Source: Nakazawaea peltata (taxonomy: Eukaryota > Ascomycota > Pichiomycetes > Alaninales > Pachysolenaceae). Taken from it: a stretch of DNA of 64,000 nucleotides. The stretch spans positions 509,554 to 573,553 of the forward strand of contig BCGQ01000002.1 in NCBI GenBank assembly GCA_001599355.1, in the 5' to 3' direction. Below, piece after piece: positions 29,493-38,735 of the stretch. The notes beneath the pieces are model-generated. The model worked only from the letters and a program-made list of their open reading frames with translations. It did not search any database and was not told the origin of the DNA. The translations under genes and the position numbers were made by a program. How positions within the stretch are numbered: position 1 is the stretch's first letter; each line of letters begins with the position of its first letter.

Positions 29493-32408
29493 ATGTACAC
29501 GACTGACGAGTTTGGAGAATTGGTATATGGTGCACGACTTGAATTTGACCACCTCACTACACAAGATTTATCTGAGCTTAACTTAAAGGTGTTCTCGATT
29601 CATACCAATCCACAATCGTCAATGAGTAACATAACAGGTCCTATTGATGTGACGAATCTAGGATCGGCTTCGGAACTCCTCACGGAGCATCTGGTCCAAA
29701 GCTTGGTCCAATTCAATCAGCGGATGACCAACGATATGCTGAATAAAAGGCAAGAATTGAGGAATCTTGTGGGCTCCAAATATAGAGATTTGTTGACGGT
29801 GGCAGATGATATCATCAAGATGAATGATCTTGTGCACGAGAGTGATGAGTCTTTAGCCAAACTCGTTTATAGAGAGAGTAATTACACTACGAAATCAATG
29901 CTGAACCTTGTCAGCTTTGGTGAGAGGATGGCCCAGCATCGGTGCGCAGAATTGATGGATCTGAACCTGGTTAGAATCACTATGAATTTGTTGGATGATT
30001 TGGGTGATTTTCTTGAAAATAAAGGTAGTGAATTGGTGCAAGAATTCAATTCTTGGAATAAAGTTTCTCTTGATGAGACCGGGCTTGAAGATGTCCTGGA
30101 TGACACATTTAATGGTGGGGATGAGCTTATAAATCTGGCCATATTTATTTATATGGTTGAATTTTTCTATGGGGGGACCACATTGAAATCGTCTACTAAG
30201 CTTAGGCTGAGATATGATTCTCATAAAACTACTTTGAGTAATATTATTCGTAAGATGTTGACTGATTTGGTCGTTGATGGGGAGAATGATTTGGTCACAA
30301 ACTTATTGATTCTGTACAGTATAGTTAGTCTTCGGACACCTGTAGAAGTATTGGGTGATTTTTTACTGCTTAGATTTGAACGGGTGGAACAATTCGATTT
30401 GAATTCCAGTGAATTCCAAGATGCGTTGAAATTCATCTTCAACACAATTGCTTATTTGAGTCTTTTCAAGGCTAAATTAAGTACGCTGTTGATTCGAGTC
30501 ATCCATTTGAATAACTCAAATGTTAAAAACCCTCGTTGTTGGTTAAGACAGGGGCTCATAACCAGATGGAGTAAATGGATCTCCGGGTATGATCACGTGA
30601 CCGATTTGAGGTATCCTCATGGGGTATCAGATTTGAAGAAGTTGGAGAGATCTGAAGTTGATAAGCTCAGTGACGAATGGAAATTGAAAATAGGAGTTTA
30701 TATTTTGAATCTGATCCAATTTAAAGGTGATTCATTACAAGGACAGGTAACAAAATTGGGCAATATTTTATTGACATTCAAACATTTCACGTCGTTGGTG
30801 GATTTGAAGCTGGATGAGATTTCCGATTCGTTGGTGAATGAGATTATAGCGAAATGGAATGGACTGTTTGGGGAAGAGATCAGTGATAGCTTTGAGAGGT
30901 ATGGGAAGGTTATGGGGAAGATATTGGATATTCCGAAGTCAGTATCGGAACAGTCAGTGTCACACCAGTCACTGTCACACCAGTCACTGTCACACCAGTC
31001 ACTCTTATTCACAACTAATAACGACATCTCCGACATCAACAACTACCTCCAACAAATTTCCAACCTCTCAAGACATCTCATCGGCTCTCATAAACAACTC
31101 CTTATCGATATCGACTCTTTTTACACCACTGCCAAATCAATTCTGCAAACATTATCAGAATTAATGACTTATCATGAGAAATTACGTAAGCCAGTCTTAA
31201 GTATTGATGATACTGAAGATGAACTGTTCTGGAATGAGGTATCTGAGAGGGTTAAGACCATCCATAAGAGCTGTATTGATGAGATATGTAGTCAAATCTC
31301 TGGAATTGAGGCCAATTTCTTGAAGAAATTAGGTGAAATCAGTTCTAGTGGTGTTGAAATGGACCCTAACACTTATTCCGGTTTCTTAAGATGTCTTATT
31401 AGTCTTAATTCGCGTCCTAGATTGACTGAGATCTTTGCTCCAGATTCAAAGGTGACTCAAAGAGTTTATTCGGCCACCATAACCGATTTCCTTAAACCTT
31501 TCATGTCAACTTTATCAGCTGATCAGTTGGCTCTAATTAAGAGGGAGGTTTGTTCGGAAAATGGTGTAGTTGGAGCCAGCACACTTTGGGATGGTCAAGT
31601 TCCATTACAACCATCATATGAGGTTGTTATTCGACTTTTCAAGTTCAGTGTCTCGATGTCTAATCATGGGGAGTATAATGATATTTTACAGACTGAGGAG
31701 AGTAAGAAATTGAAGAAGGAGATATTGGGGGATTTGATTGAGGGGATATTGAGGGAGATTAAGCCAAAGGTTGAGCCAGAGGTTGAGCCAGAGGTTGAGC
31801 CAGAAGCTGAGCCAGAAGATGAACCAAAAGATGAGCCAGAAACCACTGATTCCAATACTGTCGATTCCACTGCTCCTGTCCTGACCGAACCTTCTCTGGC
31901 ATCTAAAAAGAAGAAAAAGAAGAATAAGAAGAAGAAGTCAAAGACTGGAGCTTCAACAGACAATGAGAAAGAACCTCAGACTACAGAAGAGACTCCAGCA
32001 GAAGAGACTACATCACAAGAGATTCCAGAAGAAGAAACTCCTACTGAGGAGACACCTACTGAAGAAACTCCTACTGAAGAAGTTCCTACTGAAGAGATTC
32101 CTGTCGAAGAAACTCCTGTCGAAGAAACTCCTGCTGAGGAAACTCCCGTCAACTCTGTCTCCCAAGACACTGACCAAATGACCAAATGGATCTTAGCTTA
32201 CGCAAACATTTGTTACCTCGTCTGTTTCGATCTTCAACAATCTCTGTCTCATTTACTCAGTGTTGAGGCTCTTCTGAACCACGAAATCATCCGTAAACTG
32301 CCTCAATTGTTGGACTTAGACCTCGAGGAATCCAGTCCCGTCTTGGCTGCTACTCGTAAACACATCTTTGATTTCTTCAAAACGAACAAATCACTCTATA
32401 TCTTCTAG
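29493..32408 (+). CDS. COG1: COG1, conserved oligomeric Golgi complex subunit, with repeat expansions
   Basis: 971 residues from the ATG at 29493. A second ATG at residue 43 (MSNITGP) is a possible start. The Cog1 N-terminal signature is seen at about 55-115: LTEHLVQSLVQFNQ, then KRQELRNLVGSKYRDLLTVAD. Cog1 is a lobe A/B linking subunit of the COG tether for retrograde intra-Golgi vesicles. The protein is much longer than S. cerevisiae Cog1 (417 aa), partly from low-complexity insertions. These are SHQSL repeats (about 490-504), an EPEV/EPEA block (about 760-785), a Lys run (about 805-815) and an EETPT repeat (about 828-885). The end (ILAYANICYLVCFDLQQSL...) returns to ordinary helical sequence. 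Assignment is from the N-terminal signature and size class. Confidence 0.82.
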   Translation: MYTTDEFGELVYGARLEFDHLTTQDLSELNLKVFSIHTNPQSSMSNITGPIDVTNLGSASELLTEHLVQSLVQFNQRMTNDMLNKRQELRNLVGSKYRDLLTVADDIIKMNDLVHESDESLAKLVYRESNYTTKSMLNLVSFGERMAQHRCAELMDLNLVRITMNLLDDLGDFLENKGSELVQEFNSWNKVSLDETGLEDVLDDTFNGGDELINLAIFIYMVEFFYGGTTLKSSTKLRLRYDSHKTTLSNIIRKMLTDLVVDGENDLVTNLLILYSIVSLRTPVEVLGDFLLLRFERVEQFDLNSSEFQDALKFIFNTIAYLSLFKAKLSTLLIRVIHLNNSNVKNPRCWLRQGLITRWSKWISGYDHVTDLRYPHGVSDLKKLERSEVDKLSDEWKLKIGVYILNLIQFKGDSLQGQVTKLGNILLTFKHFTSLVDLKLDEISDSLVNEIIAKWNGLFGEEISDSFERYGKVMGKILDIPKSVSEQSVSHQSLSHQSLSHQSLLFTTNNDISDINNYLQQISNLSRHLIGSHKQLLIDIDSFYTTAKSILQTLSELMTYHEKLRKPVLSIDDTEDELFWNEVSERVKTIHKSCIDEICSQISGIEANFLKKLGEISSSGVEMDPNTYSGFLRCLISLNSRPRLTEIFAPDSKVTQRVYSATITDFLKPFMSTLSADQLALIKREVCSENGVVGASTLWDGQVPLQPSYEVVIRLFKFSVSMSNHGEYNDILQTEESKKLKKEILGDLIEGILREIKPKVEPEVEPEVEPEAEPEDEPKDEPETTDSNTVDSTAPVLTEPSLASKKKKKKNKKKKSKTGASTDNEKEPQTTEETPAEETTSQEIPEEETPTEETPTEETPTEEVPTEEIPVEETPVEETPAEETPVNSVSQDTDQMTKWILAYANICYLVCFDLQQSLSHLLSVEALLNHEIIRKLPQLLDLDLEESSPVLAATRKHIFDFFKTNKSLYIF
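30959..31003 (+). repeat. 15-bp in-frame tandem repeat in COG1 (SHQSL)
   Basis: Three perfect copies of GTCACACCAGTCACT, preceded by a partial copy. The unit length is a multiple of three, so the frame is kept. Confidence 0.9.
31770..32147 (+). repeat. Low-complexity coding repeats in COG1
   Basis: Three runs: 12-nt units encoding EPEV/EPEA (about 31770-31842), an AAG/AAA lysine run (about 31905-31940), and 15-nt units encoding EETPT/EETPV (about 31980-32147, best from 32029). Codons vary between units (GAA/GAG, ACT/ACA), so the arrays are not brand new. Confidence 0.85.
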
Positions 32409-32500
32409 ATTAATCATAATATAAATGCTATTTTTGAAAAATGTAGGGAAAAAAAACAGTGACACAAAAATAAGGTTTGACACTAATCGGTGTCCTCAGA

Positions 32501-32896
32501 ATGATCAACGATAAGATCGTTATACGACGGTCTAAACTTTATTTACGAGCTATTCAGAAACTGAGACGATTCAGAATGCCCAACCACACATTTGTACGGC
32601 AGGCCCCACATATTTCTAAGCGGCCAACTCATCTGAATGCCTCTAATGGGGCAAGAATCACACCTAAACCAAGAGGTTTCACGAAGGTGCCAAGGTCAAT
32701 ACTGTGGTTACGAAGACGTCAGAGAGTGAAGATGGAACGAAGAAGAGAGAAGGAGCATTATGGGAGTAGACCCTTGTCGAAAAGCCAGTCTAATCGTGTA
32801 GTTGAATCGATTGCTGGACGAGTACAAAATATGCATATTCTGAATGAACTGAATGAGATGAATGAGAGGGCAAGGAAAGATAAGAACCTGAATTAA
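32501..32896 (+). CDS. Small basic protein of unknown function
   Basis: 131 residues from the ATG at 32501. ATG at 32576 (MPNHTFVRQAP) is an alternative start. The protein is very basic, with many Arg/Lys and few acids until the C-terminal helix ILNELNEMNERARKDKN. The Arg-rich amphipathic N-terminus (MINDKIVIRRSKLYLRAIQKLRRF) could be a mitochondrial presequence or an RNA-binding region. I do not recognise it. The spacing (92 bp after COG1, same strand) and a frame open throughout argue that it is real. A small mitochondrial translation or assembly factor is a guess only. Confidence 0.55.
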   Translation: MINDKIVIRRSKLYLRAIQKLRRFRMPNHTFVRQAPHISKRPTHLNASNGARITPKPRGFTKVPRSILWLRRRQRVKMERRREKEHYGSRPLSKSQSNRVVESIAGRVQNMHILNELNEMNERARKDKNLN

Positions 32897-33003
32897 GTTC
32901 TGAATTGGCAAGCATACCGAGAGTTGAATTGATGCGTCTACTGATGAAATATAGGCTTATCGATCTATATACTCTACATCTGATAATGATAATGATAAAT
33001 AGG

Positions 33004-33052
33004 TAAATAAATAGTTAATAAATAAATAAATAAATAAATAGTTAATAAATAG
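33004..33052 (+). repeat. AAAT microsatellite
   Basis: TAAATAAATAG and TAATAAATAAATAAATAA tracts, a tetranucleotide (AAAT)n repeat interrupted twice by GTT, in the 3' gap between the small basic gene and the complex I subunit. Confidence 0.85.
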
Positions 33053-33141
33053 AGGTAGAATAATGATATCATGAATCATATACCAGTCATAAGGTCAATA
33101 TCAATCATAAAATCAACACTGATCTCACTCAATATCCTTCA

Positions 33142-33482
33142 TCATTTCGATGGATCATTCTTTTGATATCCCAAATACCCCTCAATCTGTGAAACAGGTA
33201 ACATATTCAAATAACGCTCACGGATCTCCCTGCAATCTTCAAGATGGTTAGGTCCAGCTGTCTTATAACAACCCTCAAGAGCTCTTCTAACTAATTTCAC
33301 AGCAGCAGATCTAACAAATTGCTCTCTAAGCATCGATTCCTGAGCTTGTCTCAAGGCCTCCGCATCAGTATAATCAATGGTGTCAAATGACACATTAGGT
33401 GATCTGATATGTTCTTTTCCTAATCAAATGTTAGTCCCCTGCAACTACTCAATGAATTCCATAATTCAAACTTACCACTCAT
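33142..33482 (-). CDS. Mitochondrial complex I subunit, PDSW/NDUFB10 type (one intron)
   Basis: Exon 1 is only 7 nt (33476-33482, ATGAGTG), the intron is 33420-33475 and exon 2 is 33142-33419, giving 94 residues: MSGKEHIRSPNVSFDTIDYTD... Helical core: REQFVRSAAVKLVRRALEGC, then YKTAGPNHLEDCREIRERYL, with paired Cys as in the fungal roughly 12-kDa PDSW (NDUFB10) homologue of NADH:ubiquinone oxidoreductase. It should be an accessory subunit of the membrane arm of respiratory complex I. Complex I is absent from Saccharomycetaceae and present in Pichia/Pachysolen/Candida lineages. Without the intron the protein would lack a start ATG, since the frame begins only at a GTG. It is divergent from CWH43. 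Confidence 0.82.
33420..33475 (-). other. Intron of the complex I subunit gene (56 nt)
   Basis: GTAAGT donor, GACTAAC branch site, acceptor GATTAG. It splits codon 3 (G|GA) after a 7-nt first exon. Confidence 0.88.
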
Positions 33483-33615
33483 TCTATTCCAATACTTCTC
33501 CACTTCAATACTTCTCCACTTCAATACTTCACTCCTTCTTCTCCCTTTCTCCTCCCCACTATCAATTAAATTCTACCCCAGTTCTGAGCGGTGTTTAGTG
33601 TTTTCGGTACCTGGT

Positions 33616-33713
33616 ACACGACTTTCCCTCAACTCCCAATGAGGAAGTTTGATATTGTTGACACGACTTTCCTCAAATCCTAATCAGGATTTTAACCTCT
33701 TTTACACGACTTT
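33616..33713 (+). promoter_or_regulatory. Triplicated ACACGACTTT with MADS-type boxes
   Basis: ACACGACTTT occurs at 33616, 33661 and 33704 (spacing 45 and 43 bp). The first two copies are each followed 18-19 bp on by a CC(C/T)AAT-type box: CCCAATGAGG (33635-33644) and CCTAATCAGG (33679-33688). Both fit the Mcm1 consensus CCYWWWNNRG. The array lies in the 279-bp divergent promoter of the complex I subunit and CWH43. Confidence 0.55.
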
Positions 33714-33750
33714 ACACGCGCCAGACCTGGAAAATCTCCATCTTAATTTG

Positions 33751-33762
33751 ATGGGCGGTTAA
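33751..33762 (+). promoter_or_regulatory. Three-codon upstream ORF abutting the CWH43 start
   Basis: ATG-GGC-GGT-TAA, whose stop overlaps the CWH43 start as TAATG. If translated it would end exactly where the main frame begins, so reinitiation could set CWH43 output. It matters only if the mRNA starts upstream of 33751. Confidence 0.4.
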
Positions 33763-36686
33763 TGGTTACTGAGAAGAACCACCAAGAGCTGTACTACCTC
33801 ACAATGACTACCACCGCTGGAAAACCAGTCCTTGAGTTCAATGCGTCTCTCATAGCGTACGCTCATACCATTTTTGCTCTCGGCGCCTTCCTCTCAGCCT
33901 TGGTGATCGGTTGTTCACTTCATTACCACAAGATCGTCCAGAACTCCTTCTATGGATATCCAGATGAATGGTTCCCAAGTGTCTCTGCCACTATAGGTGA
34001 TAGATACCCTGAAAGGTCGGTGTTTCAAATCATGATCGCCTTAACAGCAGGTCCCAGATTCATGCTCTTACTGCTCTGCTACTTAAGACTTTATAAAGAG
34101 AGATCAGTCTACAATTTGATAGGTCTGGTTTCAGGTCTTATAAGAACCATCACTTGTGGTGGTTGGGTCTACATCACTTCTACAGATGATCATGATTTCC
34201 ACGACATCTTCATGATTAGTTATATTGTTTTGACTATCCCATGGACTTTGGCTGTCACCAACTTAACAGAGAAGGGAACCAAGTTGAGAAAATACAGAAA
34301 ATATACCAGTTTGGCCTTCTTTGCTGCCTTAGTCCCATTGGTGTACTTGTTTATCCAACATAAGGTCCATAGGGTCGCTGGTGCCTACTCTTATTATGCT
34401 TATGTTGAATGGAGTTTGATCTTTTTGGACGTTGGTTTTGATGCTTGGACTATTGTTGACTTCAAAGATATCGATATTCAATTGATTTCTACTAATGATG
34501 GGTCTGTATTTATCAAATCCCTGCAAAAGCTGGAGGAAGTCCCTGTAACTACCCCAAAACTGACCCTCAAACCTTCCATTAAATCCGTTAACAACGGTTT
34601 GAGCATCTCTTACTTTCAATGCACTGTAAATATCATCAATTCATTCATGTTTTGGTCGATGCTTTCGTCGTTATTTGTCTGTGTTTGGCATTTCCCATTA
34701 TGGTACATGGGAATTTCAGGTTATGAGGCCGTCATTGTTTGCATTATGTCACCTTTTATCTTGACAGTTCCTCTTATTAGAAAATTCTTTGCTTCGTACC
34801 CTTCGATTCCTCGTTTGATCTCGGTCATATTTGCTGTCGGAGCCTACAAGATCCAAGACCCAGCCAACAGATTGTTATCCATCACAACTGGAGTCTTCTT
34901 CGTTTACTGTGCCTTAGCCAGTGAGGTTTGGTACATCAACAAGACTCGTTCTCAATATTTACAGTTGTATGCTGCTTGTTTCGGGGCTGGTTTGATCTTG
35001 AGTTCCATTGCTAAGCTTCTGTTCTGGACCAACAATCCAATTTGGCCAATTATGCACCGTGAAAATGGTGGGTTAAACGTATTCGGTGTCATTCTCGGTA
35101 TATTTGGAGCTGTTTTCACTCCAAAAATTCAATCTCACATCTTGACTTCCAAAGACTCGCTGAATAAAGGCTCGTTATTATTTGCTGCTTGCGGTCTTGG
35201 TGGTTTGATGTTCAGTTTGAGTGCAATGTTGACCGACTCCACCACAATAACTCTCTGGTGTTGGGATGGTTATCCAGTCACTGGTCCCCAACCGGTCCCT
35301 CATGGTTTCATCACTATCGCTTTCATGGCTGTAGGGTCGTATTTCGGGTACAAAAAGATCCAGACCACTTCTACCAACGCTTTCTTCCTCTTTGGTGCCG
35401 CTGGCGCCTTTGTCTTGTATATGTTCAACGGTTGGTTAGGTTACTTTGGAGGATTGGTCTACACTTTGTTCCTCATGGGTCTGATTCCTGTAGTTTTCTC
35501 GGCTGCTTCAGCACATAACCCGGGTGTTATCTTCTTTATTGCTTCGTTTATTCAAGTATTATTGAGTTTAGGTCACGTCTGGGTAGTTGCTTATGCCTTT
35601 GTTCCGGGAGGATTTTTATTAAGAGAAAGAACCGATATCATTTTGGGTGTATCCACCGTTTTTGTTGGTTTGGGTTTGAAGGCTTACGTCCCTAAGTCAG
35701 ACCAACCTATGGAGTCTCAAGAAAAGGACAAAGAAGAAAAGTTTAACTTCAACTTTGATGAGTCACTCAGGAAATTATTTAGATTATTGACACTCCTTGT
35801 AGCCATTAGCGGGGTAATCACTTTCAAGAGATTCAATGTAGAAGAGCCAAAGCCATATCATCCGGACTCCAAATTGATCACTGCCGGAATCTGGACTATT
35901 CATTTCGGATTAGACAACGATATGTGGGCCAGTGAATATAGAATGAGAGATTTAATTAGGGATGCCGAATTGGATATCATAGGGCTTTTGGAAAGTGATA
36001 ACCAAAGATTGATTATGGGAAATAGAGACGTGACGCAATTCTTGGCAGAAGATTTGGGAATGTATGCCGATTATGGACCAGGCCCAAATAAGCACACCTG
36101 GGGTTGTGCATTATTGTCCAAATTCCCAATTTTGAACTCGACGCACCATTTGTTACCGTCACCTGTCGGTGAATTGGCCCCTGCAATCCACGCAACTTTA
36201 GACGTTTATGGAGAACTTGTCGACGTTGTTGTCTTCCATAGTGGACAAGAAGAAGATGTGGAGGACCGTAGATTACAAAGTTTGGGAGTTGCCGAGATCA
36301 TGGGATCTTCAGACAGACCAATGATTTTATTGAGTTACTTGGTCACCACCCCATTAGAAGGTAACTACAATACCTATGTTAGTGAGAAATCAGGGATGCA
36401 CGATATTGATCCAACCGACTGGGATAGGTGGTGTGAATACATTCTCTACAAAAAGTTGAAGAGAACAGGATATGCCAGAATCAGCAGATCCTCAATCACC
36501 GATACCGAATTGCAAGTCGGAAAATTCGTCGTAGTACCCGAAGAGGAAAGAGAAGTTTATTCTCAAGAAAGAATCAGAGAGGCCAAAGTTCCGAAAGACC
36601 TTCGGTTCCCTAGAAAATTCTATGGAAACGGAATTAGAGACCATAAGTTCCATGTCCTCGATGACAAGCCAAGGTATTTCGAGTAG
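33762..36686 (+). CDS. CWH43: CWH43, GPI-anchor lipid remodelling protein
   Basis: 974 residues from the ATG at 33762. Met15 (MTTTAGKPV, ATG at 33804) is an alternative start. The N-terminal half is a multi-pass membrane region: a PGAP2/Frag1-like domain (about 30-235) then a further block of membrane helices (about 275-640). The last 300 residues are soluble and resemble the endonuclease/exonuclease/phosphatase fold (TIHFGLDNDMW, LLESDNQRL, GCALLSKFPILN, VVFHSGQEED). Cwh43 replaces diacylglycerol by ceramide in GPI anchors and is needed for wall-protein anchoring. The size matches the fused yeast form (about 950 aa). In animals PGAP2-like and CWH43-C parts can be separate. Confidence 0.95.
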   Translation: MVTEKNHQELYYLTMTTTAGKPVLEFNASLIAYAHTIFALGAFLSALVIGCSLHYHKIVQNSFYGYPDEWFPSVSATIGDRYPERSVFQIMIALTAGPRFMLLLLCYLRLYKERSVYNLIGLVSGLIRTITCGGWVYITSTDDHDFHDIFMISYIVLTIPWTLAVTNLTEKGTKLRKYRKYTSLAFFAALVPLVYLFIQHKVHRVAGAYSYYAYVEWSLIFLDVGFDAWTIVDFKDIDIQLISTNDGSVFIKSLQKLEEVPVTTPKLTLKPSIKSVNNGLSISYFQCTVNIINSFMFWSMLSSLFVCVWHFPLWYMGISGYEAVIVCIMSPFILTVPLIRKFFASYPSIPRLISVIFAVGAYKIQDPANRLLSITTGVFFVYCALASEVWYINKTRSQYLQLYAACFGAGLILSSIAKLLFWTNNPIWPIMHRENGGLNVFGVILGIFGAVFTPKIQSHILTSKDSLNKGSLLFAACGLGGLMFSLSAMLTDSTTITLWCWDGYPVTGPQPVPHGFITIAFMAVGSYFGYKKIQTTSTNAFFLFGAAGAFVLYMFNGWLGYFGGLVYTLFLMGLIPVVFSAASAHNPGVIFFIASFIQVLLSLGHVWVVAYAFVPGGFLLRERTDIILGVSTVFVGLGLKAYVPKSDQPMESQEKDKEEKFNFNFDESLRKLFRLLTLLVAISGVITFKRFNVEEPKPYHPDSKLITAGIWTIHFGLDNDMWASEYRMRDLIRDAELDIIGLLESDNQRLIMGNRDVTQFLAEDLGMYADYGPGPNKHTWGCALLSKFPILNSTHHLLPSPVGELAPAIHATLDVYGELVDVVVFHSGQEEDVEDRRLQSLGVAEIMGSSDRPMILLSYLVTTPLEGNYNTYVSEKSGMHDIDPTDWDRWCEYILYKKLKRTGYARISRSSITDTELQVGKFVVVPEEEREVYSQERIREAKVPKDLRFPRKFYGNGIRDHKFHVLDDKPRYFE

Positions 36687-38735
36687 TTAGCTCATAGACG
36701 GAAAATCATAACACCAATAATAAAATAAGCTCTATCATCATCTTCCGAATTTCGTAATTCTTCCCGGCCGGTAAAAAATAATATAAATAATATAATGTTC
36801 TGGAACGCGAAATGGAACTATTTGAGATTTTTTTCTTGTGTTTCCTGTTGTTTGTGTTGAGGAAAACTGTGCATCCTCTGAAATCCAGTAATTGTGGGAT
36901 ATTTTTCGGAACGGCAGGGATTTAAAACAAGAATAAGACTAGAGGGAAATGCAATGCAGTAATAAACCTCTGCTCGCGATTAGCTGTAGGCGAATTGTTA
37001 TTGTAATCAGTTGGGTCTTAATATTATGCTAGAATACGAGGTAGGGATGTGTCTCATATGCTTTCTTGGGGAGTACCTTGTACGCGAGGCCCAGTCGAAA
37101 ATCATATTTTTAGCAGCATTTATGCGTGGACTTAACCGTTTGCATTTGACTCTTATTACCTTGAATAGGTTGTGTCTTATTCTTATTGTTCAGTCTTTAC
37201 AGATATCTGCATCTATGAGTCCGGTTCTGTCGGAAACGCCATCTTACTAGACAAAGATATTGCTCTCCCCTTACGCATGAGGCAGTTGCTTCCGTTAGTA
37301 CCCCCGGCGGATTAGTAGCGGCAGATGGCTGCCCCCAATTAAGCGCAACGCGAAGCGAAAAACTTCGAAGAGTCTGATCTTCGTTTTCCTGCCCCGAACA
37401 GACTTTTCTCGAAAGGGAAAAAGATCTGTCGGTAATCGATCCGCTCCGGTGAATGTTTTTTTGTAGGGGTAAACTTGGTGACTATCAAAACTTGACACCT
37501 ATCAGAGTTCTCCCTTTTCTCTCACAAAAATTCACAGTATCTTCATACACTTCATTCCTGTCTATGCTTGAAATATGCCCCTTGAGATTCCGCTGAAAAA
37601 AACTCCCTCTTGTTTTCCATGCAATGTACCATCTATTGCCCCTGGCTTAGACTTTCTTCAGGCTCTTGTTGTCGTATTTTTTCTAAGAAAAATTTCCAAA
37701 AACGGGCATTTATTGCGACCTCACAAAAAATATTTACAACAGCAAGGGTCCTGCCCTTTTTGAATGAAATAACGATTGATTGACAAGGTTATGAAATCGG
37801 AATTATTCCCGTCCCGAATTTTATGGTGATCCTGCACTTTTGAAAGATTGTTCCTCATGCTGACTCTGAGTTTGTATGATATTTTCACCCTCTTACTAAG
37901 ACATGCCGTGCTTAAAATAAAACGGGGAAGTTTTTCATCCCCTTCTAAGCGACAGGGCTGGGGCAACGGCTTCCTAAGACAACAATCCGTTGCATTTTTT
38001 TAAAAGTCCTGTAAAATATTTTATTGCGTAATTAAATTTTTATCTCAAATACCTTCAACTTCTTTGTCATCGTCGTCTCTCCATCTTGATCAAACTCCAC
38101 GCGGCTGTAGTCCCTCCCTCCAGAATTGATTTAGCTCGGTCTCGCGAACAATCCCCTCGTTTTTTGTTTTTCAGAAAATTTCTTTTTCTCCCTCTTCTAA
38201 AGGCATTAAAATCAGACTCGGATTGGTTTGTCAGAATCACTACATATTTCTAGTCTCAGTGTCATACAATCTCAACAGAAAAATCAGTGTAGTCCGAATA
38301 TTTTATTTGTCGCCATAAACACGCCCAAATCCTCGGACGCTCTACTGTCTCTCACCACCTGCATGGTAATTTCCGCCGTACATCTACATAAACGTCTACA
38401 TATACGAAACGGTTAATTCGGGAGATTGACCGGGGGTCTAGTCAGGAATGGTTGAATTGTCATGGGTTATTGGTGAGGATTGAATTGAGGGTTTGTAGAA
38501 TAAAAAGACGGATCAGCGATCATTAATGTGGTTCAATCACCTGGTACATGTAGGATGGTCATCTAAGACCAGTCATTCTAATAGTATAGACTTAATATGC
38601 TCAACCATCAAGGCCAGCAAATTTGATATATTAACATTTTGAATAAAACACGATAACTAAACTTTGGGGGTAATTTAATATGTAGTATTAGGAATTGATG
38701 AGACCCTGAAATTTGTAAGTAGGTTGGAGTAACCG
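36687..38735. other. 2-kb convergent gap, ORF-poor
   Basis: Between the 3' ends of CWH43 and the bHLH gene. Only frames of 60-81 codons occur and none looks conserved. A mildly GC-richer patch at about 37260-37460 holds several foldable segments. One is CGAAG/CTTCG near 37350. Another is a longer imperfect hairpin at about 37399-37430 closed by a GAAA loop. Convergent yeast genes normally lie much closer together, so an RNA gene, a decayed gene or a structural site is possible. I cannot identify one. Confidence 0.4.

Noticed and set aside
37300-37450. Candidate RNase P/MRP/SRP RNA in the convergent gap
   Set aside because: Small stems exist, but the conserved sequence blocks of those RNAs that I know are not present. 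Left as an open finding, not called as a gene.
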